NCBI GenBank assembly: GCA_032207245.1
Contig: CM063499.1
Location: 32,453,201 to 32,517,200 of the forward strand
Length of the DNA: 64,000 nt
Direction of reading: 5' to 3'
DNA from: Pardosa pseudoannulata
Lineage: Eukaryota > Arthropoda > Arachnida > Araneae > Lycosidae
The position numbers and the translations under genes were made by a program. Position 1 is the first letter of the stretch; every line of letters starts with the position of its first letter. Shown in pieces: positions 42,545-56,431 of this stretch. The notes below the pieces were generated by a model. The model did not search any database. It saw only the letters and a list, made by a program, of their open reading frames with translations, and was not told the origin of the DNA.

Positions 42545-45200
42545 CTTAATAGCTTTTAAATGCTCATCTGCTGCTTTGGAATTAGTAAAATAACATCTGA
42601 GATCATGTATGAGAGATAACTTTAACCAATAGACAGATGTCCACTTATTATCAGGGGGGGATGAGAACTGAGAGAGGTGGAAAACTCCAATGATGAGTCT
42701 ACACAAGCAAGAAAGGGAGGAAAATAATGGCTTGAATTCAGGTCCTCTCCAATTTCGCACTGATTATTTAAAAAAAACAAAAAAAAAAAAAAATTGTTAA
42801 AAACATGAAATTGACCATATAACTGGTAACAAGAAAAAGAAAATGACTGTATAAACAGTACGCTTTAACACATTTCCTATTAAGTTAGACGGAACTTTAG
42901 AAAACTGATCATATAACTGGACTGACTGTATTCTGCTCTGGTCAAGAGGTTCCTTCAAGAAGACTGAGTTCAAAGGGTTCCTCAAAGTGTATAAGGTAGT
43001 ATACCAATGCTTTAAATTAACTTTTCAAGAGGTGTTGGTAAAATAGGTTTCATGTTTCAATCAATCAACTTTGTCATTTTCACTTAATACAAATGTTAGT
43101 AAATTCCCATTTTCTGTTAGCAGGTGATTATAAGTAAATGGTTTGCAGTAGGCATAAAGAAAACTGTTAAGTATAGTTGATAGGTTAATTCTGTGTAAAA
43201 CACATTTTGCAGAGCCGAAAACTAAATAGTTTTACATGACTCTCCACTCCCTCAATGATTCCTTTTTACATGTCCGTTTTTTTCTTTTAGTGATGAGTAC
43301 ACACAAGATTTGCATATGGAGTCCTGTCATTTAACATCTATTCTGACGAGAGTGCGAGTTAATATATTGCAATGTTTTATCACACAACTAAAAACAGGCC
43401 GAAAATTTGCAGAATTTTTGTTTCTATCAGAAATATTCTCTCTTGTTAATTAATATTGAATGTTCTGTTAAAAAGGTAGTTTTTGAAGGTTTTTTTATGT
43501 TACATCCAAAAGAACAGTTTTGATATCCAGAAAAGCATGATAATAAATATATACAAGTACAAGTAAGCTCTCATACAGCTTTATCAATATGCATTAGGCT
43601 AAAATTAACACACTACCAAACTAGTAATGGAACTAACAGTGGTATTATATAAGGGTTTGACTGTATTTATTATCTCTGAATTATATTTTCTTTTTACAGG
43701 TATCCTTTAAAATAACTCAATAAATAAAGCATAAAAAATTAATAAATACAATTGAAATTTTTTTTGGAAATATAATTCTTTTTCAAAATATCAATTTTAT
43801 TTGATTTTTATTTTGTATTCTGTCAGTAAATTTAAAACTTGAAGGCAATCAGTTGAAATACTTATGGGAATGATAACCATTCATCTCCAAAATGAAGTGT
43901 AGATAGGCAGGCTTAAGACCTATTTAGAATAAAATTAGAATAAAAATATACAATATGTAGATGATTTCATAATTCTTTTAAGCAAACATGAAATTATAAT
44001 TTACTTATTTTTATACCAACTTCTTTCCCTTAGTGTGGTGTTCTTGGGAGCTATGCCTTTGAGCATGTTAAACAAAATCTGTAGGTAATTCTTTTCAAAT
44101 CATGTGTGTAAGATGCTTTGAGCATCTTACACACATGATTTTAACATTTTTTACAATCAAATTATTCTGATAGATATTTCTATTCAATTTTGAAAACTCA
44201 CTTATAATTGTCCTTGTTTACAAGGATGAATGAGACACTTTTATATCCATGAAGCAAGAATAATTTTACTAAACTTTACTATGGCTATATAGGTTTACTA
44301 TGGTTATATGTTTTCTTTTTGTGGACAGTTTCATCAATTGTTAAACTTACTAAACTCTTTAGAATTTTTTGTGTAAAAGTATTGAGATTAAACAATTATC
44401 CATAGTAACATTTTTGTTTATCCTTTGAATATTCCTACTTAATTTTTTGATGAAAAAAGATGATAGAAAATAGCTTCAGAAAGAGAATTTGAACTGAAAT
44501 AGTTTGTTTCTACATCCTACATCATTACTAATTTTGTGATGCGACATTTCACAGGCTTATAGGTATGTACTTTATAACTAGATACCATCAAACACAAATC
44601 ATGTAGAAGGAATATTGAATAATTGTACGATAAGAGTTTTGAAGTGAGAAGTATACTACTACTTATAGATAATTAAGTCAGGATCTAGTTTTTCTGTCTT
44701 TACAGCTTCCTATTCCATTTATTACTATCTCAGATACATATTCAGTATATTATAAAAATAATTTATTGTTCAAAATTCATTTTATGTACAGTTGATATAT
44801 GAAACACAAGTAGCAGAATTGCTAAATGAAATTTATTGAGAATTTAAAATATTTGTACTTTTGTGGTATATCTAGTTATATTTAGTTATTATGGCATGGA
44901 AATAGGTAATATTATTACAAATACATAGCAACACAGATTTTAATACAGTCAGCATAAATATGATATCAATAAAATATTTGATTCTATGCTTCTATTATTT
45001 AAACACAAAATATATATTATATTACAATAATTTTAAGTAAAATAATAATGTGCTTTGCAAAATAATTTTCAAAAACTAATCGTCACAAGTATACAAATAT
45101 TAGAAAGAAAAGAGAAAAACTGATTTATATGACATGGTCAACATTTTAAGTTCTGAAGTTGAATACATCCTTGTATAAAAGATCAAATGTATCTGGAATG
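42545..45200. other. Intergenic region 3' of DPM1
   Basis: AT-rich DNA with an A-rich run at about 42770-42794, a less AT-rich segment at 42650-42990 of unknown origin, and a perfect hairpin at 44097-44141. No gene was recognised. Confidence 0.55.
44097..44141. other. Perfect 21-bp inverted repeat with 3-nt loop
   Basis: The left arm contains CATGTGTGTAAGATGCT, the loop is TTG, and the right arm contains AGCATCTTACACACATG. All 21 positions pair. It lies 1.06 kb downstream of the DPM1 stop codon. Confidence 0.9.
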
Positions 45201-46706
<1,506 letters not shown>

Positions 46707-49700
46707 ATGACAAGTTTTACAAGTACAGATCTTAAAAGTTTAGCTGGCCTTTTAAATTTAAAGGAAGAATTAGATTCAGCAGATGAATGTGATTTTGACT
46801 CAGGGGGAAGCAGCTATAATCCACACCAAGTAGCACAAAACATAAAAACAGTACAGAGTAAAGAAATAAGTCTCAATATTAATAGCAACAAATGTATAGC
46901 AACTACAAATAAGGATATTTGGTCTGAAGATGAAATACAAGATGAAGAAGATGATGAAGCTAAAATTAAAGATAAACCAGAATATGAGATGATTTATCAA
47001 CAAAGTGTCAGTCCTGATGATGTATTTTTTCAGGTAAGAAATGTATGCTATGATTTATGTATGTGTAATGATTAAAAGCATTAAAGCAAATTATTGAAAC
47101 TTTGTACTCTAGGATGATATTAATACATATGGTATTCAATTAGAAATGTTATAACATTTTTAAACATTTTAAAATTATATAATTATTTTGCTATTTTGAA
47201 ATGTTTACAAAATGTCATAAAAATATAAATTGTTTTTATGACTCATTTGTGTTAGTAAAAGAACTGAAGATATTTATATTGAACTTACATTTGGAGAGAA
47301 AATAAATAAAGAGGAACAACAAATATATCAATCCAAGTCTTAATATTTAATATACAATTCATAGGAATTTTCTTTACATATGACAAAATCTGGAGAGAAA
47401 TGAAGTCAACAGCTTTCAATACAAAATGGCAGAAGAATAGAAAAATAACATGAGATGCCATCAGGAAAAATTAAATGTCAGAATTGAAGTAACTGCATTT
47501 GTTTGTGCACAAGGTAATATTTTGAGTTACGTCGCCGCAGTACCCCCCATCCTAGATAATGCATTCTGCAAATCTAACTGGATGTCTAATTTTGCGGCCA
47601 TATCTTGAAGTTTGCTGCTTTGGAGATAGCACAGTAGAAGGAGTCTGATTTACAATCAGTTGTGCCTGCTGTACCTTGTCCTGGAGGTGTTCGTTAGAGG
47701 CTGAAGAGTTATTCGCAGAACAGTCTGAATAATCTGCCAGGAGATATGCTGGTTTTACATGATCAATAGACACTACTATCTCCTATCCTCCCTTGCTGAT
47801 TTTGAAAAACTTATGCCGTCTGCTGATAACTGGGAAAGCTTCATCGTCATATAAATATTTGAACTAGAACTTTTAATGAATATTAAAATTTTGGGTTGAC
47901 TGAAGGATTAGGTACCTCCACCAACTTGGCGATAATGTTTTGAGTATGGTTGCCTAACATTTTCTCCTGATCTCACCATATACAAACAATCTGTATCTAT
48001 ATTATAATTTATATGTTATTTGCATCCATCTCTCTTTATGTCACTTTTTCTTATATATTAAAAGTGTGCAATGCTTAAAAAATTTAGATATAACAAACTG
48101 TTAATGGTTCACTACGGCTGATTTTTAATAATTTGGAGCTGTTCCATTTGTAAACTATTAAGGGATTAATTGCCCATAAAAATTAATGTTCAGTTTTCAA
48201 GTTGTTTTCTTTAATAAGGTAAGAGTATATAATTCTATGATGATGGCACACTGTGATTAATTAAAGTCGCCAGAAAAAGCAAGAAATGCAATGCTTGGAT
48301 GAATTACCATTGTGTTTTAGTAAATAACGGCAATATTTTCACCAAATTTGCCAAGGGGACCCCAAATTCTTCAGTAGTCCCTAAAATTTTATTTATATAC
48401 ATGGTTTCCGTGCACCTGGGAAGTCAGGGAAAGTCATGGAAAATCATGGATTTAGACAATGGATTAATTTTGTCATAGAGTCTTGATTTTTCAAGTAAAA
48501 TGAGTAAAAGTCATGGAAAGTCATGGATCCGCTAAACTACCGATTAAAAAATGCATTGAATTGTTTAATTCTATTTTTACTTGTCATTTAGCTGAAGTTA
48601 CTGAGTTTGGTATTTATGTATTATCCTATTGACCTTATTGCCAAGTAAAATTTGTTCACCGAGGAAACTCAAAGCAAGAAAGTTTAATGGATGGGTAAAT
48701 GTATATTATTCTGGGTTTTTTTCTTAAATTGTAGATTAAAATTTTATTAATATAATAATAATTATTTTTTTAATAAAAATTAGTTAAGATTTTTGCATAA
48801 AGTATAAGTTTATCTTTAGGGATATTGTTTATAAACATTATAGGGTTATATTTGTCTATTATTCATGGTCACCTGGATAATACCAAAGTACCCTAAATTC
48901 AAATTGGAAACATTTTAATTGAAAAATTGCTATATAATTAAACTTAGGTATGTAGATACAACAATTTATTTTTATGTATGTGAGTTTATTAACACCTATA
49001 AAGTAAGTTTATAGTTTTTTTATGATTAAATTTCTGTAATTTCTCTAAAAGTATATATTTTATTTGTATGTAATCACAAGTTTTATTCATATATACTTTT
49101 ACGAAAGCCTTTTAAAGTCATGGAAAATGATCTGCTAAATCAGGGAAAGTCATGAAAAGTCATGGATTTGAAAAAATTTATTTTGGCAGATACCCTGTAT
49201 ATATTAAAATATTTTGGATATTCATAAAAGCATTTCAGGTAAGGATGAAATGGATATCTGGTAGGTGTCTAGCTGAATTTCAGCTATCATGGCAGGCTGA
49301 TATTTAAGCTAAAGATCCAGATACTAAATTGGATATTGATAATTTTTCTTCTTAGTTAAAAACTTGGTGACAAGTGAAAGAACTGTCAAATTTTGAAAAT
49401 TTTAAAATTAAAACAAAATTGTTTGGGTTTTTGAAAAATAAAAGAAAAATTTACAAGGTGGCATAATAAATTAAAAAAGAAAAAAACTATTACCAATGAG
49501 AATTAATGTTAGACATGATTAAATTACATGTTTAAATTTCTGTAACTAGACGACAAATAGAGCTTTAACCCTTTGTACATACTAAATGAGAGAAAAATTA
49601 CATTCTGGTAGTATATCATATGTCTAAGTGAAAGCTACAATTAAATTAAAGACACAATGCCAAATTATTTTTCACTTAAAATATAGTTCATTATATATCA

Positions 49701-51138
49701 CATGTGATATACAAGCTTTCGTTAATAAAGTTTAAATAAATAGTGTGGACACCTTTTAAAACAAATCAATCAAATGAACTACAAGTTTTACAGATGAATA
49801 ACAACAAATATAAAACTTTAATCTTTTAATAACCAATAATTTAGCATAAAAAGAAAAACGGATTCTAAAAATATAAAGAGAACAAAAAAACAGGTTGCCA
49901 CACACCTAAAATAAAATTTTTGAAACAAATAAAAACTAAAGAAAATGAAAGGTGGCGCTTCTGATGAAAACACGCGTTAATGACTTAAAATCCTAAACAC
50001 AAGCATAAAAAACATTAGATGTGTATATCACATGTGATATAAGAACATAAGAAGCATTAGATGTGATGCACATGATTAGCAAAGGATTAAATTAACTGGC
50101 GAATTGTAAAAACAAGAGGATGTTTTCTGACCAATTCTTGGGTACATTCAGAAATGAATTTTATCTAGATATTAATCTCTAAAAGTTATTTAATTCAACT
50201 AAAATGATTAAATTAAAAATCATATTTTTTTTACTTATGGGAGTTAAATTCATTACTTTGAAAAAATACTTATAAATAAGAATGTATTATTATGTTTTGT
50301 TTAATATATATATCTTTCATAACAGTGTAAGTATAGCACAGTACAAGTATATAAAAAGGAAATAATTAAAAATTTGTTCTCTACATCATCATTAATAAAT
50401 ATATTTTTAAACTGACAGTCTTTGCAAATTAAATTTTGATCTATTTACATTTTGTTTAACTTATAAAATATTTTGTAATTTATTATTTTGCAATGATATA
50501 ATTAAAAATTAAATGTTATGAATGCTACTACAAGTATTTTGATGTATATGCAAATTTCATGTGTTTCCTGATATTTATTGACGTATTTATGATAGAAACT
50601 TAAATTGTCTGCCAACAGAAGAGGTATCAAGTTTTGTTTCTCATTAAGATATATATGTAATATATCAAAATTGTATAACTTTAATATTTCTTTAAAAGCC
50701 TTCTCTCTCCCATTCTAATTCCTTTAAATCTTTTTCCCAGCCTCTAAATAGTTTAATCAAAGGAGTATTTTTCCACTTAACATTCTTCCCATAAAAATAT
50801 AAACTTTCTGTCTATTCAGCACATTTGTCACTGGCAAATAGCTCCAAGTTTTTACTGATCTTGCATTTAATTTGCTTATTAAGTTTTTTTTTTTTTTTGT
50901 TACCGTGGGAAAAATCTTTCTGTCTTCGCTCTTGGGTGCACCTCTGTTCGATCAGAGTGATCTCTGTGGCTTTTTCTTTGTCTGTCTTGAAGTAGAAAAG
51001 ATGTTCATTGTGTAGCAGCTCTGGAATAAAGTTTCAATTAGACTGGTGCCGTTCTCTTCAATGTTGGCCCGTCTGCATTTTTATTACTACTAGCTGTTGA
51101 GCTTTCTCCTTGTCAAGGAGTTTTATAAAAAATGGATT

Positions 51139-51181
<43 letters not shown>

Positions 51182-53923
51182 AACTGTTTTGTTTGGCAAT
51201 TAGTAAATTAAATAAATTATACATACTTCAAATTTAGATCAGATACAAATATTCATATTGAGGCCAGATAGCATACAAGATGTATTTTATTTTAAACACT
51301 GTTAGCCTTGTATTAAATTTTCATATCTAGATATTTAATTATTCTATTGAAAATAACAGTCACAGACAGTAGGGTAGCAAAGGGCTTATACTTCCCCCCT
51401 CCCCTGTTGGAATTGCTGGGTATATATACATATTTATTAATTTTGAGAAATGAGTTGAAGGGTGGAAATTTTCCATGAGTGGACAATTTCTCACTTATTT
51501 AGACTCAAAAACTTTAGAGATAATATTAATAAATGATAAATGTTTAAAAAATTCTTCATACAAATGAGAATAATTGAATAAATTAAACTGCAACAACTGA
51601 GCAATACTGTAAGATATTTTAAAAAGTTGATTTTTATGACAGGAGTTCATTTAAATGTGCAAGTGGCTAAAGCGGTATGAATTCTTTGTATCTTATAGAA
51701 AAAAGCAATTTTTTAAAACTTTTTTTAGCAGTATAGAACATGCTTCATAGACAACATAACTGTAGTTCTTGTAGTAATAGATTTAAGAAATTAATTTGTG
51801 GGAAACTTAGTTATATTGAGGTTTTTTTTCTGTGCTTAGTTTAAAAAATTGTAGCTATAGTGTTACTATAAAATTAAATAAATTTATATGTAATCTATAT
51901 GAATATTATATAATAGGTATATCAAATTCTATACTTGGTATGGAGAGTCATAAGTCAACCACTTATATGTGTTTAAATTAAAATTTATATTACAAATTTT
52001 CTTGATACAACCACATAGACAACTTAATAGTTAAATATAAAAAACTATTTTTTAGATATTATAACTAGAATTTCATTCAAACTTTATGAATAAATAAAAA
52101 TGTTCTATTGATATATTTTATTTGTTATAGTGTAACACAGCTAATATATATGTGTATATTATTTTACAGAAAATTATCCACCTGTCATTAGGAGTCATAG
52201 CTGTGATTAACATGAAATTAATATATCTTGTATAACTAACATTTCATTTAAAAACATAAATGATAGCTATGAAGCGAGGTATAGTTTGTTGTCAATAATA
52301 ATTTTTTGTGTCTTGTATGGAATTTATCAGTACATGAGAATTCTTCTGAGACACTACAACTCATTACAGGCCAAGACCATCCCAATCAGTCTTCGCCATC
52401 TGGTCCTATCTGAGGTAATGGCCCTCTAATCTCCCTTACATAATACAGTTTCAACACTATGGCCAATTGTTCACCACTTCCTAATGGTGACCTTGAATGA
52501 TGGTTTACAGGTTGCATCCACACACTGGGCCACTAAATGAGCCAAGCGTATGAATTTGTCTATAGGGTCTACTGTGCACTTAAGTTGCACATCTGGCTGT
52601 CTTTGATCTTTGGTGGAAAACTGGTTCTGAAGCCATTCTCCACCAAGATCATTTTATCATCTGCCATTTTAGACCTGGATAGGCTATATCCCCTCCAGAT
52701 GGTGGTAATGGCTTGCTGTGGACCATAGTGTGGAGGGGCCTTTAGATTGTTAGGTTGCTTTCAGAGTCAAATCACCTAATTGTTGGTCTTTCCTGCTTTC
52801 TAATTGCCATAGATTTGGAAAATGTGAGTTTTTTACTTTTCAATTCTAAATAAATGTCCTAGCCACCAAAACCTTTGACTATGTATGATCTCAACAATGT
52901 ATGGTTGTTTATATTTTTGGTAGTTTTCAAAGTCGAACATGAATTTCTGAATACTGTTTCTACAAACTGCAACAAATATATTTCTTAGTATTTTGAACTG
53001 AAAGGTTAATGGTTTTTTTTCCATAAATTTAGTCATTGTTCAGCTTATAGTATCACTGGTCACAATAGGTTATATAGATATAAATATATTAATTTTGGTT
53101 CTAGGGCTAATGTATCAAGATTTAAATTGATTTTTAAGACCCTGATAACACCTTTGCCATATAGTCTATTGTGGTATTTCAGCAGTCAGATTGTTGTTAT
53201 TAGAGACAACAATCTGACTTCTTCATTCATTGAGATTCAAATATTTTTGAACTGCGATACTTTTTCAAAGATACAAAAGAGTTGCAAGCCATTTTAGATG
53301 ATGTTACATACATGACGTATCTATCCTGCAAGGGTTAAGAAATTTCCAAAACTTGTTTGTTCATTTCCATTATAGTTAGTTTGGTTTCGTTTGGAGTGCT
53401 ACGGTCTACTGTTTTGCACACGAGTGCTAATTAGACCGTGACCTACTGCTTAAAGACGATTCCAAATGGCTATGAACATCCATGCCATAGTGAGATTTGA
53501 ACCCACGAACTGTGGTACCAACGGTCAACGCCCTAACCAATCGGCCAGCGTTCGGCTGCCATTATAGTTAAATGAACCAGGACAATATTTAGTAGTTTAT
53601 TTATATTATAATGTACTTATTTTGATTCTAATTTAAGAAACTAAAATTATGCTTTTTTCTTTTAGTTTAGTGGTAAAGGACCAGGGTCTGATAGTTGTGA
53701 ATGTTTATTAGTAAAAATTAAATTGCCTGGAGTCCATTCTAAAGAAGAAGTAAATCTTAATTTATCTGCCTTGCAACTGATATGTAAAACAAAAAAGTAT
53801 TATTTGAAACTTGATCTACCTAAAGAAGTAGATCCTGTAAAATGTTCTGCGAAGTGGGATCAAGACCAAAGTCTCTTAACTGCAATACTTTTCATTGACA
53901 TTGATTATAAGCTTAAATTTTAG
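46707..53923 (+). CDS. DNAAF6: Dynein axonemal assembly factor 6 (PIH1D3-like)
   Basis: A cytoplasmic HSP90 co-chaperone-type factor needed to preassemble axonemal dynein arms for motile cilia and sperm flagella. Two coding exons, 46707-47033 and 53666-53923, join in phase 0 across CAG/GTAAGA and TTTTAG, giving 194 aa. The N-terminal half is acidic and low-complexity. The family hallmark PEYEMIYQQ (91-99) followed by DDVFFQ precedes a C-terminal CS-like beta domain with LVKIKLPG and YYLKLDLP. Human DNAAF6 is slightly longer (214 aa). The intron carries Gypsy, LINE, SINE, Helitron and MITE sequences. The C-terminus is family-like in length but diverged. The divergent neighbour is DPM1. Confidence 0.9.
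47525..47990 (-). pseudogene. Gypsy (Ty3-type) polyprotein tail fragment
   Basis: The minus-strand frame ending at 47552 keeps the post-integrase tail typical of Gypsy elements: a VSIDHVKPAYL segment, a Ser/Gln-rich linker and a TSRYGR-type motif, then a stop and a C/G-rich stretch that would begin the 3' LTR. Upstream sequence to about 47990 is frame-broken. The rest of the element is absent. It lies in the DNAAF6 intron, antisense to it. Confidence 0.7.
48400..49197. mobile_element. CATGG-ended MITE, copy 2
   Basis: It is collinear with 41793-42538 with small indels. TATATA (48394-48399 and 49198-49203) is a candidate 6-bp duplication, though weak in AT-rich DNA. It lies in the DNAAF6 intron. 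Confidence 0.7.
49569..50086. mobile_element. Possible degenerate TTAA-flanked MITE
   Basis: TTAA precedes CCCTTTGTAC on the left and follows GCAAAGGA on the right, giving short imperfect inverted ends. Two identical 18-bp palindromes (TATATCACATGTGATATA at 49694-49711 and 50024-50041) lie inside. Confidence 0.4.
50880..51089 (+). repeat. LTR-like 3' fragment
   Basis: This stretch is GC-richer than its surroundings and carries AATAAAGTTTCAATTAG near 51025, followed by TGTTGGCCCGTCTGC. That resembles the R-U5 end of an LTR. No internal region or second LTR is seen, and a Helitron end abuts it at 51090. Confidence 0.35.
51090..51120 (-). mobile_element. Helitron 3' terminus, third type
   Basis: On the minus strand a perfect hairpin CTCCTTGACAAGGAG (51106-51120) is followed by 12 bases, then CTAG at 51093-51090, then T. 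This is the canonical Helitron 3' architecture. The body would extend rightwards from here; its 5' end was not located. Confidence 0.6.
51140..51180. repeat. AC/AT microsatellite
   Basis: ACACAC followed by about 15 AT units. Confidence 0.9.
52452..52740 (+). mobile_element. MITE with CACTATGG-type ends
   Basis: CAACACTATGGCC on the left pairs with GGACCATAGTGTGG on the right. It is a single-copy relative of the nested pair at 1684-2640 and lacks the GCGTACGC insert, so it gives that insert's empty site. It lies in the DNAAF6 intron. Confidence 0.7.
52833..53036 (-). pseudogene. LINE reverse-transcriptase C-terminal fragment
   Basis: The minus-strand frame shows the region after the RT domain typical of non-LTR elements, ending in QRFWWLGHLFRIE. 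It is short and isolated, with no flanking LINE sequence recognised. Confidence 0.6.
53184..53219. other. 14-bp perfect inverted repeat, 8-nt loop
   Basis: AGTCAGATTGTTGT and ACAACAATCTGACT flank TATTAGAG. No associated gene; it lies in the DNAAF6 intron. Confidence 0.8.
53379..53558 (-). mobile_element. tRNA-derived SINE, copy 3
   Basis: On the minus strand the head has TGGCCGATTGG (A box) and GGGTTCAAATC (B box), and the tail is CAAAC-rich. A perfect 12-bp duplication CCATTATAGTTA (53367-53378 and 53559-53570) flanks it. It sits only about 95 bp before the acceptor of the last DNAAF6 exon. Confidence 0.9.
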
Positions 53924-56431
53924 TTTAATTTTAAATCATGCAGTTTTTATATGTTTGATTTTTTAAATGGTAATATTTTAGGATTATTGATAAATAGTAG
54001 TATTTATGACTTTGCATGAATAGTTATACTTATTAGAAAAAATGTTAAAAATTTACTGTAGTTTTTTTTCACATAGTTTAATTAAGCCCCTAAACAAATT
54101 TCACTTTGAGTGATAAACTAATTTACCAGCATATAAAAATATTTCTTTGCTTTTAAGTAGCATAAAACTTTTGAATGAGAATATGTATGTTCAGCATTTT
54201 ATCAAAATTTTTTATTCCTTATTTTGATGACTAAATTTTAATATTTAATATTATTAAAACTGAATATTTCTTTTATAGATGGGTATATAAGTATACTGTC
54301 CATTTATAAAGATATGAACAAATGGGAATAAAATATTTAAGTGATTTGGCCTTAAATTCGTTAGACTTAATTACCTCACAGATATCAGTTTTTTTTTAGA
54401 CTGAGTTTTTTTTAAAGAAAAGGAATAAAACAACTTTCTATCATAGAAGCTTGAAGTTCATTTAAGAATTAAGAATATATCAAAAGTTTAGAAAAGTATA
54501 TTACACACTTAGTTTAATGTAAAATATTGCTGGTTAACAAAATATAAACTAAATAGTAATTCTAGAATATGTTTTAAAAAAATTTGTTTCAAGCATTTCT
54601 TCTAATATTTAATATACATTCTTAAGAAATTACACCATGTAAAGAATAAAAAACAATATTTATAAAAAATTTATTAACTTTTAGTCATATAACAAAAGCA
54701 ATCAAAATCTTAAATAAGTTTACAAAACATCCACAATATAATACTCCGAAAAAAAAAATATAAGAAAATAACAGAAACATTTATTCTTTGGCACATAACA
54801 CATATTTTAAAAATAAGAAAGCAGATACACAGTTGCCGTTCAAACAAAGGTATATATTTTAGATAAGTTTTTAAGCAATTTCTAAAATGAGTATAATATT
54901 TGATATAATGAGTACATATTTTTCTTGTATTACCTTTATTTGAAAAATTAAAATGTATTTATAAAAGTAATCAAGTCTTTATTTCTGATTTTATATTCAT
55001 GGGTTTATATTAGAAAATAAATATTGACTTTAATTTTATTTATAATGGTAACAGTAGTTCAGTAAGGAAATTATTAAACAGTGAGAATCATTGAAATCAA
55101 TAATTTATTTTTTCTTTTCCTTACAACTATCTTAAAACAACAATGCTAAAAGTGTGTGCAGCTTTTGAACTTTTATTTAGATAGTTTGTATTTATTTAGC
55201 TTTATCAAAAATTTTGTTATATTGAAGATGTAAATTTTTATCATGTAAGATAAATTATTAATGAAAAATTCTATTTTCCAGTATTTAAATAATTTACAGG
55301 CTGAAGAAAAAAATGTGTATGAAAGTTTGCAAGAGGAAGCCAAAAAAATTCTAGGAATTAAAATAATTTTGGTAGCCAAAGTTGTTGATAATCATAAAAC
55401 TTCCTGTTTCTTTCCTGATGTGAGAGGTCACCAATCTGACATTTAAATAAAATATAAAATTAGAAATAAAATCAAGGTATTTACAGTTTTAAAGCAACAT
55501 GTAAAATTTGCAGGCAAAATAAACAAAACAAAACAAAATTTGTTCTTTGGCTTTCTAAAAAGTTGCATATGTGAATATAAGAAATAAATTAAAATTTGAT
55601 TTTTACATAGGTTTTCTATGATAACTTATTCGACAACTAATTTAGAGACTTACTTTGTTTTTTTTTAATTTATGATATTTTGAACCTTGAAGCATTTTAC
55701 ATCCACAAAATATACTAGATTTTATCTTTCAAACAGGAAGGAGGAGGTAAATATATAGTATAAAGAACAATTCAAGCTCTGCGTTGAATGCTTCAAAGAT
55801 AGAATATATTTAATATAAATATACCATTATATTTTATTAATTATTTTTTCAAGATTTAAATGTAATCTTTGAAATTTGGTTTATTATGAAAAATATATTA
55901 ACCAACATAAATATTTCAAGACTCTGTAACTTATTAGTAATTTATCACTTTGAAAATCCTTACACTGGTCAAATGTTAAAATTTATTTACCCTTAAGTGT
56001 TTAATTTACTACTAAATATCTTATTGACTGTTAGTAATAAAGGATTTAAAAAATAAAATTGATTTCAGGCCATTTTATTAGTTTCAATTGAAAAATATAT
56101 TATCTAAACAATTATATCTGTGAATACAATTACATGTGCAAATGTATATTTGATGTTTTTTCACAATCAAGTTCATTTTCATGGCTATGATACTGTTTTG
56201 ATTGAATTTTTTACTATTATATATTTAATAGAGTATTGTATACCAACTGAGATATATATTAAAATAAAATTAATTTGCAAAAACAGTACAGAAAACAAGT
56301 GGAAAGTGATTCTATAAAAAAGTGTGTTTCAAACATTTAAGTACAAATTCTTTGTATAAAAATGACATGCATAGTATACTGAAAGTAAACACTGGAGATT
56401 CAAGTTCATATTTCTTCTCAATATCTAATCT
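53924..56431. other. Convergent intergenic region DNAAF6-calumenin
   Basis: The 3' ends of both genes face each other here. AATAAA at 54327-54332 is a candidate DNAAF6 poly(A) signal. TTTATT at 56074-56079 could be the calumenin signal on the minus strand. No gene was recognised. Confidence 0.5.
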
